Source: Zingiber officinale (Eukaryota; Streptophyta; Magnoliopsida; Zingiberales; Zingiberaceae). From it: 64,000 nt of DNA. Below are positions 37,181 to 48,823 of the stretch, one piece after another (position 1 is the first letter of the stretch; every line of letters begins with the position of its first letter). The notes under the pieces were generated by a model, which worked only from the letters and a program-made list of their open reading frames with translations, was not told the DNA's origin and did no database searches. The stretch lies in the NCBI RefSeq assembly GCF_018446385.1, contig NC_056001.1:10844672-10908671 (forward strand), read 5' to 3'. The position numbers were made by a program, and so were the translations under genes.

Positions 37181-40100
37181 ATGGCGCAAAGACGTCGATC
37201 GGGCGAATCATCATCCTCGCCACATCAATTAGCTGTAAAGGTTATCATTTTACAAACTCTGTGATATTGAGAAGCTGAACTAGTATGATTTAAATTTTTT
37301 TATTTTTATAAAGTATAGGGTTCAGTTGATGTTGGACAGAAACTGCATTGGAACAGTGTCCTCGGTCACTTTAAAAGTTTTTTTCAACCATCCACGAAGA
37401 AAGGAACGCATGGAGGCGGTGTTATTTTACATGACCGACACATAATGCTGATAAAATAGTCACCCTTTCGTATTTTTTTGGACATAGAAGATATGCAGCA
37501 CATCCGTGGGATTTTGGTAAATATATTTGAAAATTGGGATTCAAGTAGTCAAACCTTTAGATTCTCAGGTACAATTTATAAATTTGTATTTTAATTACAA
37601 AGTAGTTGTATGGTAAAATTTAAGCGTTTGCTAAACTTGGGGCTGATACAATGCCGTATCAGGCCCAACGTGGGCCTGATACGATGCTGTATCAGGCCCA
37701 ACGTGGTCCTGATACGATGCTGTATCAGTGCTTGATATGACATCGTATCATGTCCACGGTGTTCGTAATACTTTTGTATGTGTTGGTAGAAGTCTAATAA
37801 TGATTTAACTTGGTCAGGTGTTCCAATTTGCTTCACAAGAGGAGACGTTTCATTGCTGCTTGGTATTGCAGACCGAGGAGCTTCAATTCCGATTGATTCA
37901 GCTAAAGCATCCAGTGACCTTTTTCTAACTTACTTCTCAAACAAAAAAGAAGCTACTAGATCAAGAATTGAGGAGTTGCTTAAATTTTATGGCAATCGCG
38001 TTGAAGTCGAAGATGATGTTTTATTATTTTGCAAATTCTATATTTTGTATATATTTGTTTGTGTCTTATTTTCTTCTAGTACATATAAGGTTCCGTTAAG
38101 TCTTATAGATATAGTAGATGATTTTGAGAATCTTGATAGATTCAACTGGGTTGAATCAATCCATGAATTTATGGCTCCACAATTACCTAAGATTGGGGAT
38201 ATATTTTCATCAACTGAGACAAAACATGCTAACACCAACCTCCCTTACCTAAAGGGATTTGCTGGTCTTTTGGCAGTAAGTGTTTAATTTGTGTGAAAAT
38301 TTTTAATATTTTGCGAACAATTATAAAATAGTTAACCCTTGTCATGGTGAATCAGGCATGGTTTTTGGAGCATGTTCCAATCCAAAAACCATACAAAATA
38401 AAAGGAGCCAGAATAAATAAGTGGAGGAATATTCCTTCACATATTAGTAAGGTGAGAGAAATGATAAACCAAGTTTCATCTGAAGAGGTAAATTTAGAAT
38501 ACTTTGACTATAGTTTGGTAAAAAAGTATATTTTAAACATGTGGTTTAATATTCTTACAGGTTGTGATTAACCTAATCCCTAACCAAGATGAAAGATCAT
38601 TGGTTGAGAACCTTGCTGGCGTTGAGGACAGTCCACATGCAATGGAGGCATCACAAATTGAAGTGAGTGTAGGAGGAAGGCAGATTAATAAGGATTGTTG
38701 TAATTGCATTATGCAAGCAAACATAAATAAAGAGCTAACAATGGAGAACATGCAATTGAAGGAGAGGGTGAAAGAGTTACTTAAAATAGTTGAAAAAAAA
38801 GGCATGGAATCTCAATATAGCGAGCCTGTAGACGATCCTCAAATTGAACCTGTAGGTGTTACAACAAGAAGTAGGAGAGGACGTGACAGAAGTCGCTATG
38901 ATTACAGGGATACTCCAATTGATAGTCCATTGTGGCTCAAAACTTTACTTAAGAGGCAGCGTAGAAATATACATATAAGTGAGCCTGCGGAAAAAGTTAC
39001 AAGTATAGGAGAAGGAAAAAAATTTGTCAAAGAATATGTTGTTGTGGGCAAGGGGAAAGGAAAAATAGGTTTGGATGAAATGGAAGAAGAAATTAATATT
39101 GTACAAATGATGGAAGATAAATCTGATGAAGAGGCAGACAAGGATGTAGAAATGTTTGCCAAATATGACAAAATGAGGAAACAAGCAATTGCTGTAAGAC
39201 GATATATGCAAATTTCTTTGCAATTTGTTAGATATAATGGATTATCTAATTGGCTTTTTTGTTTGTATGCATAGTATGTCAAGAAGCAATTTAAGTCTTC
39301 CAAGAAAAAAAAACAAGACGAAGAGGTGGCGTACTTGTTAAAAGCCTTGGAGGAAATGAAGTACGTAAATGAAATAGTTGAATAGTAAAGTATAATATAT
39401 GCATATCTGATTACATATTTGGGCTAAGGTTATCAAAAAGGAATTTGTAAAAATAATCTGTGATTTGTTTACTTTGTAGGTTTACAAATGATATAGTTTG
39501 GGAGGAACCACCCTTTTGTTTAAATTTGTATTCCCTTTTATCTGGTGTGAATGGAGAAATGTTGACAAGAGGGGATGTAATCGACACGTATTGTAAAATT
39601 TTATTTAGGGGGGCATTCCCGTCTGGAAGCACATACAACAAGTCAATATATTGTTCAACATTCTTCACAGTAAGGAATTGATTTGATTATAGTTAAAAAT
39701 AGAATTCTTTTTATTAGTTGGTTATGTATGTATGACTTTGCATATTTGTAGTCATTAATGAAATCGTCAAGTAAGTTTGCCTTCGAACACATGATAAAGA
39801 CGGATAGACGAGATGAAGAGGTAAGGTATATATTTATACCTTTGTGCAGTGATAATGCACACTTCCACTTGCTGGTGGTCGACACCAAATCAATGACGTT
39901 CAATCAGTACAATTCTCTTGCAACTGGAAGTAAATACAAATATGAATTTGAAGCAGCGGTGAGCATCTAATAATAATGATATTGTTTGTATTTTAATATA
40001 AATGCTAGTTGATGGAAAATGAAAATTTCCTCTTCAATGTTCAGGTATCAGATTTTAAATTATATAGTCGTGAGCACGTTGCTGCTATTCATCCAAACTT

Positions 40101-40391
40101 GGAAAGGCATTATGTGTTTGATAGATGGGTCTCTCGCACAATTGAATGTCCACAACAACAAGCAAGGTAAATCGAGCACAAGGTGTGAATATAAATAATT
40201 GATAAAAAATTATTGACAATTAAAATGCTGTTGTTCTTTATAGCGTTGACTGTGGCTTTTTTGTGATGCAATACATTCGATGTCTCCTATATGATATGAA
40301 GATGGACTTCAAACAAGGAGACATGAAAAAGATTAGAATTGATGTAATGGTAGCAATTTTGAGGGATAAATATTTTCAAACATTGGATTAA
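37181..40391 (+). pseudogene. MULE-borne Ulp1-like (C48) protease gene A
   Basis: Ten exons on +: 37181-37240, 37319-37568, 37818-38275, 38356-38487, 38561-39193, 39275-39360, 39480-39669, 39752-39958, 40045-40166, 40244-40391. All phases agree and give 762 codons including the final stop, but codon 67 is an in-frame TAG (37457-37459). The N-terminal half has the segment common to transposon-borne plant Ulp1 proteins (LLLGIADRG, SLIDIVDDFENLDRFNW). The middle is charged with basic runs. The C-terminal protease domain keeps His in AHFHLLVVD, a Gln six residues before the Cys, and the nucleophile in VDCGFFVMQY. Enzymes of this fold cleave SUMO-type isopeptide bonds. Exon 3 could still be translated from a downstream ATG. 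The intron before 37818 contains GGGCCTGATA palindromes. Confidence 0.85.
37640..37745. repeat. Palindrome cluster in an intron of gene A
   Basis: Within the second intron of gene A, three alternating copies of GGGCCTGATACGATGC and GTATCAGGCCC halves form hairpins. They are a variant (GATAC core) of the GATAT palindromes in the large arrays. Confidence 0.85.
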
Positions 40392-40734
40392 ATATCCAGT
40401 CTTGTAAGGCAAAAACTTGTATAGATTGTAAATGCAATTATTACGTAGTGTAGGACTTTTAATATCTTTGTATGTAGTCTTTGTTGTATAATACGGTGGT
40501 ATGTAGTGCATGAGAAGATTAGAAACTGTCACTGGAATATTAATAATATTGCATAGTGATTAGTCAGAAATATAAATCACAAAATACAAAATGCAATGCT
40601 GGTGCTTATCAGTGGAAAGAGACAATGTATATAAGTTGTAATGCGCACCATTTCTATCTTCTCAAAACTAAAATCATGGTAACGGTTGGGATTGTTTAAA
40701 AAATCAAATAGGCTTGGACCAACGGAGGTTTCCA

Positions 40735-43198
40735 GAGCACGTCACTAGGTTCCGTGCCAACTGCCACGGAGCAATACCTTATTAGAAATGGGGTATAAAT
40801 ACGTTTTGACACCAAATATACCATCTTCCCAGTTAGAACTTCACAGGGAACATGATTTCAGGTAGAACCAAGTAGGGGAGGGCCATCAGTGGGTTTTGGT
40901 GAAAACCCACTGATGGACCTAGACACATCGGATTGGACCTATTTCAGCTCTAGTGGTATTCTGGAGTTGCAAGGACTCAGAATCTGGTGGCAAATAATAA
41001 TTTAAATATTTATAGGTGCTGGGAAAAATTTAAAATGCAATCAGCCTCCGTTGGGGCTGATATGCTTGGATATCAGGCCCAACGTGGGCCTGATACGCCT
41101 CGATATCAGGCCCAACGTGGGCCTGATATCCAAGCATATCAGGCCCAAAGTCGCCTTGGCACTTATAAAGGGCAACTGGCACGGAGCCATACTTCGTAAT
41201 CCATGGTTTATAAATTATGTTTGACACCATAAATACCATCTCCCCACCAAGACCTTCACATGGGACTTGATTTCATGAAAATCCAAGTAGGGGAGGGCCA
41301 TCAGTGGGTTTTGGTCAAAACCCACTGATGGACCTAGACACATCGGAATGGACCCATTTCAGATCTAGTGGTATTCTGGAGTTGCAAGGACTCAGAATAT
41401 GGTGGCAAATAAATGTTTAAATATTTATAGGTGCTGGGAAAAATTTAAAATACAATCAGCCTCCGTTGGGCCTGATATGCTTGGATATCAGGCCCAACGT
41501 GATATCAGGCCCAACGTGGGCCTGATATCCAAGCATATCAGGCCCAAAGTCGCCTTGGCACTTATAAATGGCAACTGGCACGGAGCCATACTTCGTAATC
41601 CATGGTTTATAAATTATGTTTGACACCATAAATACCATCTCCCCACCAAGACCTTCACATGGGACTTGATTTCATGAAAATCCAAGTAGGGGAGGGCCAT
41701 CAGTGGGTTTTGGTCAAAACCCACTGATGGACCTAGACACATCGGATTGGACCCATTTCAGCGCTAGTGGTATTCTGGAGTTGCAAGGACTCAGAATCTG
41801 GTGGCAAATAAATGTTTAAATATTTATAGGTGCTGGGAAAAATTTAAAATGCAATCAGCCTCCGTTGGGCCTGATATGCTTGGATATCAGGCTTGGATAT
41901 CAGGCCCAACGTGGGCCTGATATGCTTGGATATCAGGCCCAACGTGGGCCTGATATGGTTGGATATCAGGCCCAACGTGGGCCTGATATCCAAGCATATC
42001 AGGCCCAAAGTCGCCTTGACACTTATAAATGGGAACTGGCACGGAGCCATACTTCGTAATCCATGGTGTATAAATTATGTTTGACAGCATAAATACCATT
42101 TCCCCACCATGACCTTCACAGGGACTTGATTTCATGAAAATCCAAGTAGGGGAGGGCCATCAGTGGGTTTTGCTCAAAACCCACTGATGGACCTAGACAC
42201 ATCGGATTAGATCCATTTCAGCCCTAGTGGTATTCTGGAGTTGCAAGGACTCAGAATCTGGTGGCAAATAAATATTTAAATATTTATAGGTGCTGGGAAA
42301 AATTTAAAATGCAATCAGCCTCCGTTGGGCCTGATATGCTTGGATATCAGGCCCACCGTGGGCCTGATATGGTTGGATATCAGGCCCAACGTGGGCCTGA
42401 TATCCAAGCATATCAGGCCCAAAGTCGCCTTGACACTTATAAATGGGAACTGGCACGGAGCCATACTTCGTAATCCATGGTGTATAAATTATGTTTGACA
42501 GCATAAATACCATCTCCCCACCATGACCTTCATAGGGACTTGATTTCATGAAAATCCAAGTAGGGGAGGGCCATCAGTGGGTTTTGCTCAAAACCCACTG
42601 ATGGACCTAGACACATCGGATTGGATCCATTTCAGCCCTAGTGGTATTCTGGAGTTGCAAGGACTCAGAATCTGGTGGCAAATAAATGTTTAAATATTTA
42701 TAGGTGCTGGGAAAAATTTAAAATGCAATCAGCCTCCGTTGGGCCTGATATGCTTGGATATCAGGCCCAACGTGGGCCTGATACGCTTGGATATCAGGCC
42801 CAACGTGGGCCTGATATCCAAGCATATCAGGCCCAAAGTCGCCTTGGCACTTATAAATGGCAACTGGCACGGAGCCATACTTCGTAATCCATGGTGTATA
42901 AATTATGTTTGACACCATAAATACCAACTCCCCACCATGACCTTTACAGGGGACTTGATTTCATGAAAATCCAAGTAGGGGAGGGCCATCAGTGGGTTTT
43001 GGTCAAAACCCACTGATGGACCTAGACACATCGGAATGGACCCATTTCAGATCTAGTGGTATTCTGGAGTTGCAAGGACTCAGAATATGGTGGCAAATAA
43101 ATGTTTAAATATTTATAGCTGCTGGGAAAAATTTAAAATACAATCAGCCTCCGTTGGGCCTGATATGCTTGGATATCAGGCCCAACGTGGGCCTGATA
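40735..43198 (+). repeat. Tandem array 1 of roughly 400-460 bp units
   Basis: Five or six direct units plus a diverged first one; the anchor GTGCTGGGAAAAATTTAAAA recurs near 41017, 41431, 41832, 42291, 42705 and 43119. Each unit has a near-perfect hairpin with arms CCATCAGTGGGTTTTG and its complement around a two-base loop, then the anchor, then one to three GGGCCTGATAT-N6-ATATCAGGCCC palindromes. Unit length varies mainly with palindrome number (three in the 41,830 unit). Short open frames here, rich in the peptide GYQAQRGPD, arise from the palindromes and are not genes. Confidence 0.92.
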
Positions 43199-43536
43199 AT
43201 ATAAAAAGTAATATTTCAAATTAATAATAAATAATCTTACACATAAATCGAGGCGATTAGATAAAATAAATTAATGAGATATCAGGCCCAAGTTTCAATC
43301 TGCAAAAGCGCACACTCTCCTGCTTCGTTCTTCATCTTCTTCTCGAAGCCATTCAACGCAGCTCCGGGCCAAAACCCACTCTTCCTTCACCGGCGTTCAA
43401 GAATCATTTCCGTACGGAGGTCGGTTGCTAATTTAGTTAAGCTTTCTATAACCGGTTAACCTAGGGTTTGTGTGGGTGTGTTAGAATAAGAGCGTAGAGT
43501 TTTTCTGTGTTTGGTTATACAGTACGTAGGTTCGCA

Positions 43537-46355
43537 ATGGCAACAAAAGAAGTCTCCACAAGTCTGTGTGCTGATCGACCAACTTATCAAAGTTACGTCA
43601 ACAGAGGAAGAACTAAAAGAATGAACTGGAAAAGTACCATTTGCCACTTCAGAAAGTTTATCTCTTCTGTTAACCCGACTGCAGAACAAGAACAGATGAT
43701 TCGAGGCACACCTTTTTCCTGGATCCTCGACCTCCCTGATAGTTCTTTTGTAAGAGCTCAGGTACAAAATATGTTTGATAACTGGGATCATGAGGAAAAA
43801 AACTTTATCTTCCATGGGAAGAAGCTCAATTTTACAAAGGTAGATGTGGGACTGATTCTTGGCCTACCCGACAATGGAGATATAGTTCGTCTCGATTTAA
43901 ATGAGGCTTCAAGCGCACTGTACATGGAGTTTTTCCGAGAATCGGATTGTTCTGCCAAACATTTAGAGAAACTGATTAGGAAGTATAGATCAAACGACAA
44001 GCTGTACTGTCAGCTTTTTATCCTGTATTTTTTTACAACAGTTCTGTTTTGTGGGAGTAGCAGTGTTCTCAGAATACCTGTGCTCTCCCTAATTGACTGT
44101 GTAGATGATTTTGAGAACTTAGCTAGGTTTAACTGGTGCAATGCAGTATACAGTTTCATGGCTCAACAATTAGACTCCATTGGATTGGAGCTTACATTAA
44201 GACCAAAACCACAGGTTGCTGATGCAACGCCCAAGGCCCCCTTGCTAAAGGGATTTCCAAATATTTTAGCTGTAAGTCCGATTACATATATAGCAAGATA
44301 TGTGTAAAGATTATGAATTACTTTTATAATCATATTGTAGGTATGGGTGTGTGAGCACATCAGCATTATTGATCCAGACCATCCAGAAAAATTGCCAAGA
44401 ATACTACGATGGAGGTGGCCTAACTATCATGTTGACACAGTAAAAAAAATGATAGACCGTGTAACTGCAGATAAAATTTTAGTAGATTTAATTCCGACAG
44501 AATCAGAGTTTAATTTACTACCAAACCGGCCTCAGCCATCTGAGTATCTTGAGTTGGTTGGCCAAGGATCTTTACATTAAGCCGAAGAAGGGCAACTCCA
44601 GTGTGACGATACCGTAGATTGTAGTTTGTGCAAGGAAAAGGATAACAAAATTGAGAGTTTAAAGCAAGAATTATATAAAGCTTCTCAAAGTTTGGAGGAA
44701 GCTAATAAAAACCTGGCAACGGTGATAGAAGAAAAGGATAGTCTAGTAGCAGCAAAGGATATTGTGATTGCTGATATGGAAGCTATGCTTAAAGAAAAGG
44801 ATCAACAAATAAGTGAACTGCGTAAAGAACGGGATACGAGTGGCAACAAGGCTGACACTATAAATTCTGACGTGGATAACAGAATTTTAACTGTAAAAGA
44901 CAAAATCATAGCCGATGCCGAAAATAAGATTAAAGAGCTCCAACAAGTCATACAGAGCATATCAGGGGAGCCAAGAGCATCAGAAGGCATAGACCCTAAT
45001 CTGCTTATAATTCCAACTAATTTTCGGGTAGGCCCCAAAAGAAAGAGAACCCAGAGAAGGTTGATATCCCAATGCACCAAAAAAAAAGGCAAACAGGTTG
45101 TTCTTAGTGTCGAACCAGATGCTCCTGCACCATCAAAGACAGAAAATACAAGTTCATCACAGATAGAAACACAATGTCATGAAATTAACAAGGTCAAAAC
45201 CAAAATATTGAAGGTACGGTCGAGAGTAGGTAAGTTGTTATTTTAGAATCCTTAATGACATAGTATTATTTTAATTATCTCAGCAAGCAAAAACATTTTT
45301 TAAAAAGAGCAAAGATGATGTGATAGCCGATGCATTGTTGAAGCTCAGTCAATTAAGGTAACGTAGTTGCCAACCTAAATTCTTAACCCACATGTCAACA
45401 AAGGATTATTATTGGAGGTTAATGATAATTTTTTTATTTTCAATTTATTAAATACCATTGACTGTATACTTGTGTGTAGGGTGACGGTGCAACCAATATG
45501 GGCAAATGATAATTTCACCTTAGATATGCAATCTTTTATGACAATATTTGATTGGACACAATATACCAATGGGGATTGCATAAATGTTTATTGGAATATT
45601 CTTGCTAATGAAGCCAAACACTCTAACTCACCATACCACCCATCCATATTTTGTGGGGTTGGATTCCCAGTATGTCCCTTATCTCATTGTAAATTGTTTA
45701 AATTATATATTGGATGCAGTCACCATAATAGCTCTATTATTTGTATAGGACTTGTTCGGAATGATGCACGTGGATGCATTGAAACAAACTGCAAAAACAG
45801 ATGACGACAAGGACATTAGATATATTTTTTGTCCTCTACATAACCAAGATGATCATTGGCATCTAATGGTCATGGACCTGGAGGAACGACAAATAATTCA
45901 TTATAACTCTCTTGGCACCACAGAACTTTACACTTCTGTTTTTAATCAAACTGTAAGTAACAAATTTCTTATATCCAATAATCATTGTTTATGTATTAAT
46001 TACTATGGTTTGATATTTGTAGGTGTTGTTTTTTAAGGAGCTGAACTGGTCATACTATCACATATGGCATAAAGGTTTAGAACCATTCGCCGGGAGAGAG
46101 TATAAAACGATGCAAGTTATTGGCCCCACACAAAGCAAATCGTAAGTATTAGTGTATGTTCCATAATAATTCTATTTGCCTTTTCTATGATGGATTGTGC
46201 ATTTGTTTTGTAGGTTGGATTGTGCCTTTTTTATAATGCGCTATGCAGAGAGTTTGATGTTCCGGAGATCTACAGACTTTGTACAATTTGATATGAGAGC
46301 TTATAAATTTAGACTTGGACACAAAATCATGTCTGACAAAAATTTTAAACTATAG
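43537..46355 (+). pseudogene. MULE-borne Ulp1-like (C48) protease gene B
   Basis: Seven exons on +: 43537-44271, 44341-45213, 45284-45357, 45480-45669, 45749-45952, 46023-46141, 46214-46355. Phases agree and give 779 codons including the last stop, with one in-frame TAA at 44578-44580 (codon 325). Residues 1-245 are the N-terminal region paralogous to gene A (ILDLPDSSFV, LILGLPDNG, SLIDCVDDFENLARFNW). A Lys/Glu-rich coiled coil follows (about 340-440), then a basic linker and the protease domain with His in DDHWHLMVMD, Gln six residues before the Cys, and LDCAFFIMRY, where the usual DCG is DCA. Exon borders in the 3' half match gene A in position and phase. The gene lies between tandem arrays 1 and 2. 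Confidence 0.85.
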
Positions 46356-46474
46356 AAATAGTGAACAATTGTAATAATTTATTGTAGTAATGATTTACTG
46401 TTTGTGTAACTAAAATTTATGGTGAATAAAATTATTGTAAATTAAATTTATAAGAAAGGATACCATTCCAAGGC

Positions 46475-48480
46475 CACTTTGGGCCTGATATCCAAGCATA
46501 TCAGGCCCAACGGAGGCTGATTGCATTTAAATTTTCCCAACACCTATAAATATTTAAATTATTATTTGCCACCAGATTCTGAGTCCTTGCAACTCTAGAA
46601 TACCACTAGCGCTGAAATGGGTCCAATCCGATGTGTCTAGGTCCATCAGTGGGTTTTGAGCAAAACCCACTGATGGCCCTCCCCTACTTGGATTTTCATG
46701 AAATCAAGTCCCCTGTGAAGGTCATGGTGGGGAGATGGTATTTATGCTGTCAAACATAATTTATACACCATGGATTACGAAGTATGGCTCCGTGCCAATT
46801 GGCACGGAACAGTGCACACCTTTTCTTTTCTACCCTATGGAAGGTGACTATTAAAATTGATGTTATTTTATTATTTTGATCAGGCCCCTGTAAGAATGCT
46901 TGGAGTTTATATTAGGGGGAGATAGAATACTGCTTTATTAAATGATATTCATATCAGGCCCAACGGAGGCTGATTGCATTTTAAATTTTTCCCAGCACCT
47001 ATAAATATTTAAATTATTATTTGCCACCAGATTCTGAGTCCTTGCAACTCCAGAATACCACTATCGCTGAAATGGGTCCAATCCGATGTGTCTAGGTCCA
47101 TCAGTGGGTTTTGAGCAAAACCCACTGATGGCCCTCCCCTACTTGGATTTTCATGAAATCAAGTCTCATGTGAAGGTCTTGGTGGGGAGATGGTATTTAT
47201 GGTGTCAAACATAATTTATAAACCATGGATTACGAAGTATGGCTCCGTGCCAGTTGCCATTTATAAGTGCCAAGGCGACTTTGGGCCTGATATGCTTGGA
47301 TATCAGGCCCACGTTGGGCCTGATATCCAAGCGTATCAGGCCCACGTTGGGCCTGATATCCAGGCATATCAGGCCCAACGGAGGCTGATTGTATTTTAAA
47401 TTTTTCCCAGCACCTATAAATATTTAAACATTTATTTGCCACCAGATTCTGAGTCCTTGCAACTCCAGAATACCACTAGGGCTGAAATGGATCCAATCCG
47501 ATGTGTCTAGGTCCATCAGTGGGTTTTGAGCAAAACCCACTGATGGCCCTCCCCTACTTGGATTTTCATGAAATCAAGTCCCATGTGAAGGTCTTGGTGG
47601 GGAGATGGTATTTATGGTGTGAAACATAATTTATAAACCATGGATTACGAAGTATGGCTCCGTGCCAGTTGCCATTTATAAGTGCCAAGGCGACTTTGGG
47701 CCTGATATGCTTGGATATCAGGCCCACGTTGGGCCTGATATCCAAGCGTATCAGGTCCACGTTGGGCCTGATATCCAAGCATATCAGGCCCAACGGAGGT
47801 TGATTGCATTTTAAATTTTTCCCAGCACCTATAAATATTTAAACATTTATTTGCCACCAGATTCTGAGTCCTTGCAACTCCAGAATACCACTAGCGCTGA
47901 AATGGGTCCAATCCGATGTGTCTAGGTCCATCAGTGGGTTTTGAGCAAAACCCACTGATGGCCCTCCCCTACTTGGATTTTCATGAAATCAAGTCCTGTG
48001 AAGGTCATGGTGGGAGATGGTATTTATGTTGTCAAACATAATTTATACACCATGGATTACAGTATGGCTCCGTGCCAGTTCATTTATAAGTGTCAGCTTT
48101 GGGCTGATATGCTTGGATATCGGCCCACGTGGGCTATCCAACCATATCGGGCCCACGGTGGGCCTGATATCCAAGCTAACGGAGGCTGATTGCATTTTAA
48201 ATTTTTCCCACCTATAAATATTTAAACATTTATTTGCCACCAGATTCGAGTCCTTGCAACTCCATATACCGCTGAAATGGGTCCAATCCGATGTCTAGGT
48301 CCATCGGTGGGTTTGACCAAAACCCACTGATGGCCCTCCCTACTTGGATTTTCATGAAATCAAGTCCCCTGTGAAGGTCATGGTGGGAGATGGTATTTAT
48401 TTGTCAAACATAATTTATACACCATGGATTACGAAGTATGGCTCCGTGCCAGTTGGCACGGAACAGTCCACACCTTTTCT
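46475..48480 (-). repeat. Tandem array 2, inverted relative to array 1
   Basis: The same unit as array 1 but reverse complemented: anchors (TTAAATTTTTCCCAGCACC and variants) near 46520, 46980, 47400, 47815 and 48195. The first unit (46,475-46,850) is separated from the others by about 100 bp of other sequence. Both blocks end with the same edge, TGGCACGGAACAGT followed by CACACCTTTTCTTTTC (46,800-46,845 and 48,450-48,490). The last unit has several small deletions. Hairpins CCATCAGTGGGTTTTG and GGGCCTGATAT palindromes are present as in array 1. Confidence 0.92.
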
Positions 48481-48823
48481 TTTCTACCCTATGGAATCGA
48501 TTACTACACTCCCTTTGTGCATGTTTTAACACATCTATATTTCACTACATATTAATGTGACTTTGAAATTACGAACCCCTTCCTGTTGAATTGAAATGTA
48601 TCACATTTTTATTTGACACAATGGAGATATGGTGTGAAGTATTATTTCTGCCTTGCAGGTGATGGTTTACACTTCTCATACCTACCATAAAACTGTAACA
48701 CAAACTAAATACTCCATAAACGTATATAACAGAAACATCACTTTTAACAACTGTTTGTCTTACAAACCTATTTATGTACTTCATACAAAACATATGCCTC
48801 AACTCCTCGAATTTACAATTCAG

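Noticed and set aside
41017..43198. Regularly spaced repeats reminiscent of a CRISPR array
   Set aside because: Units are 400-460 bp with nearly identical spacers and the context is a plant transposon; no cas-like genes.
40987..48529. Many 60-80 codon frames with GPDIQAYQAQ-type repeats on both strands
   Set aside because: They arise from the GGGCCTGATAT palindromes in the tandem arrays; frames exist equally on both strands and none is preserved independently.
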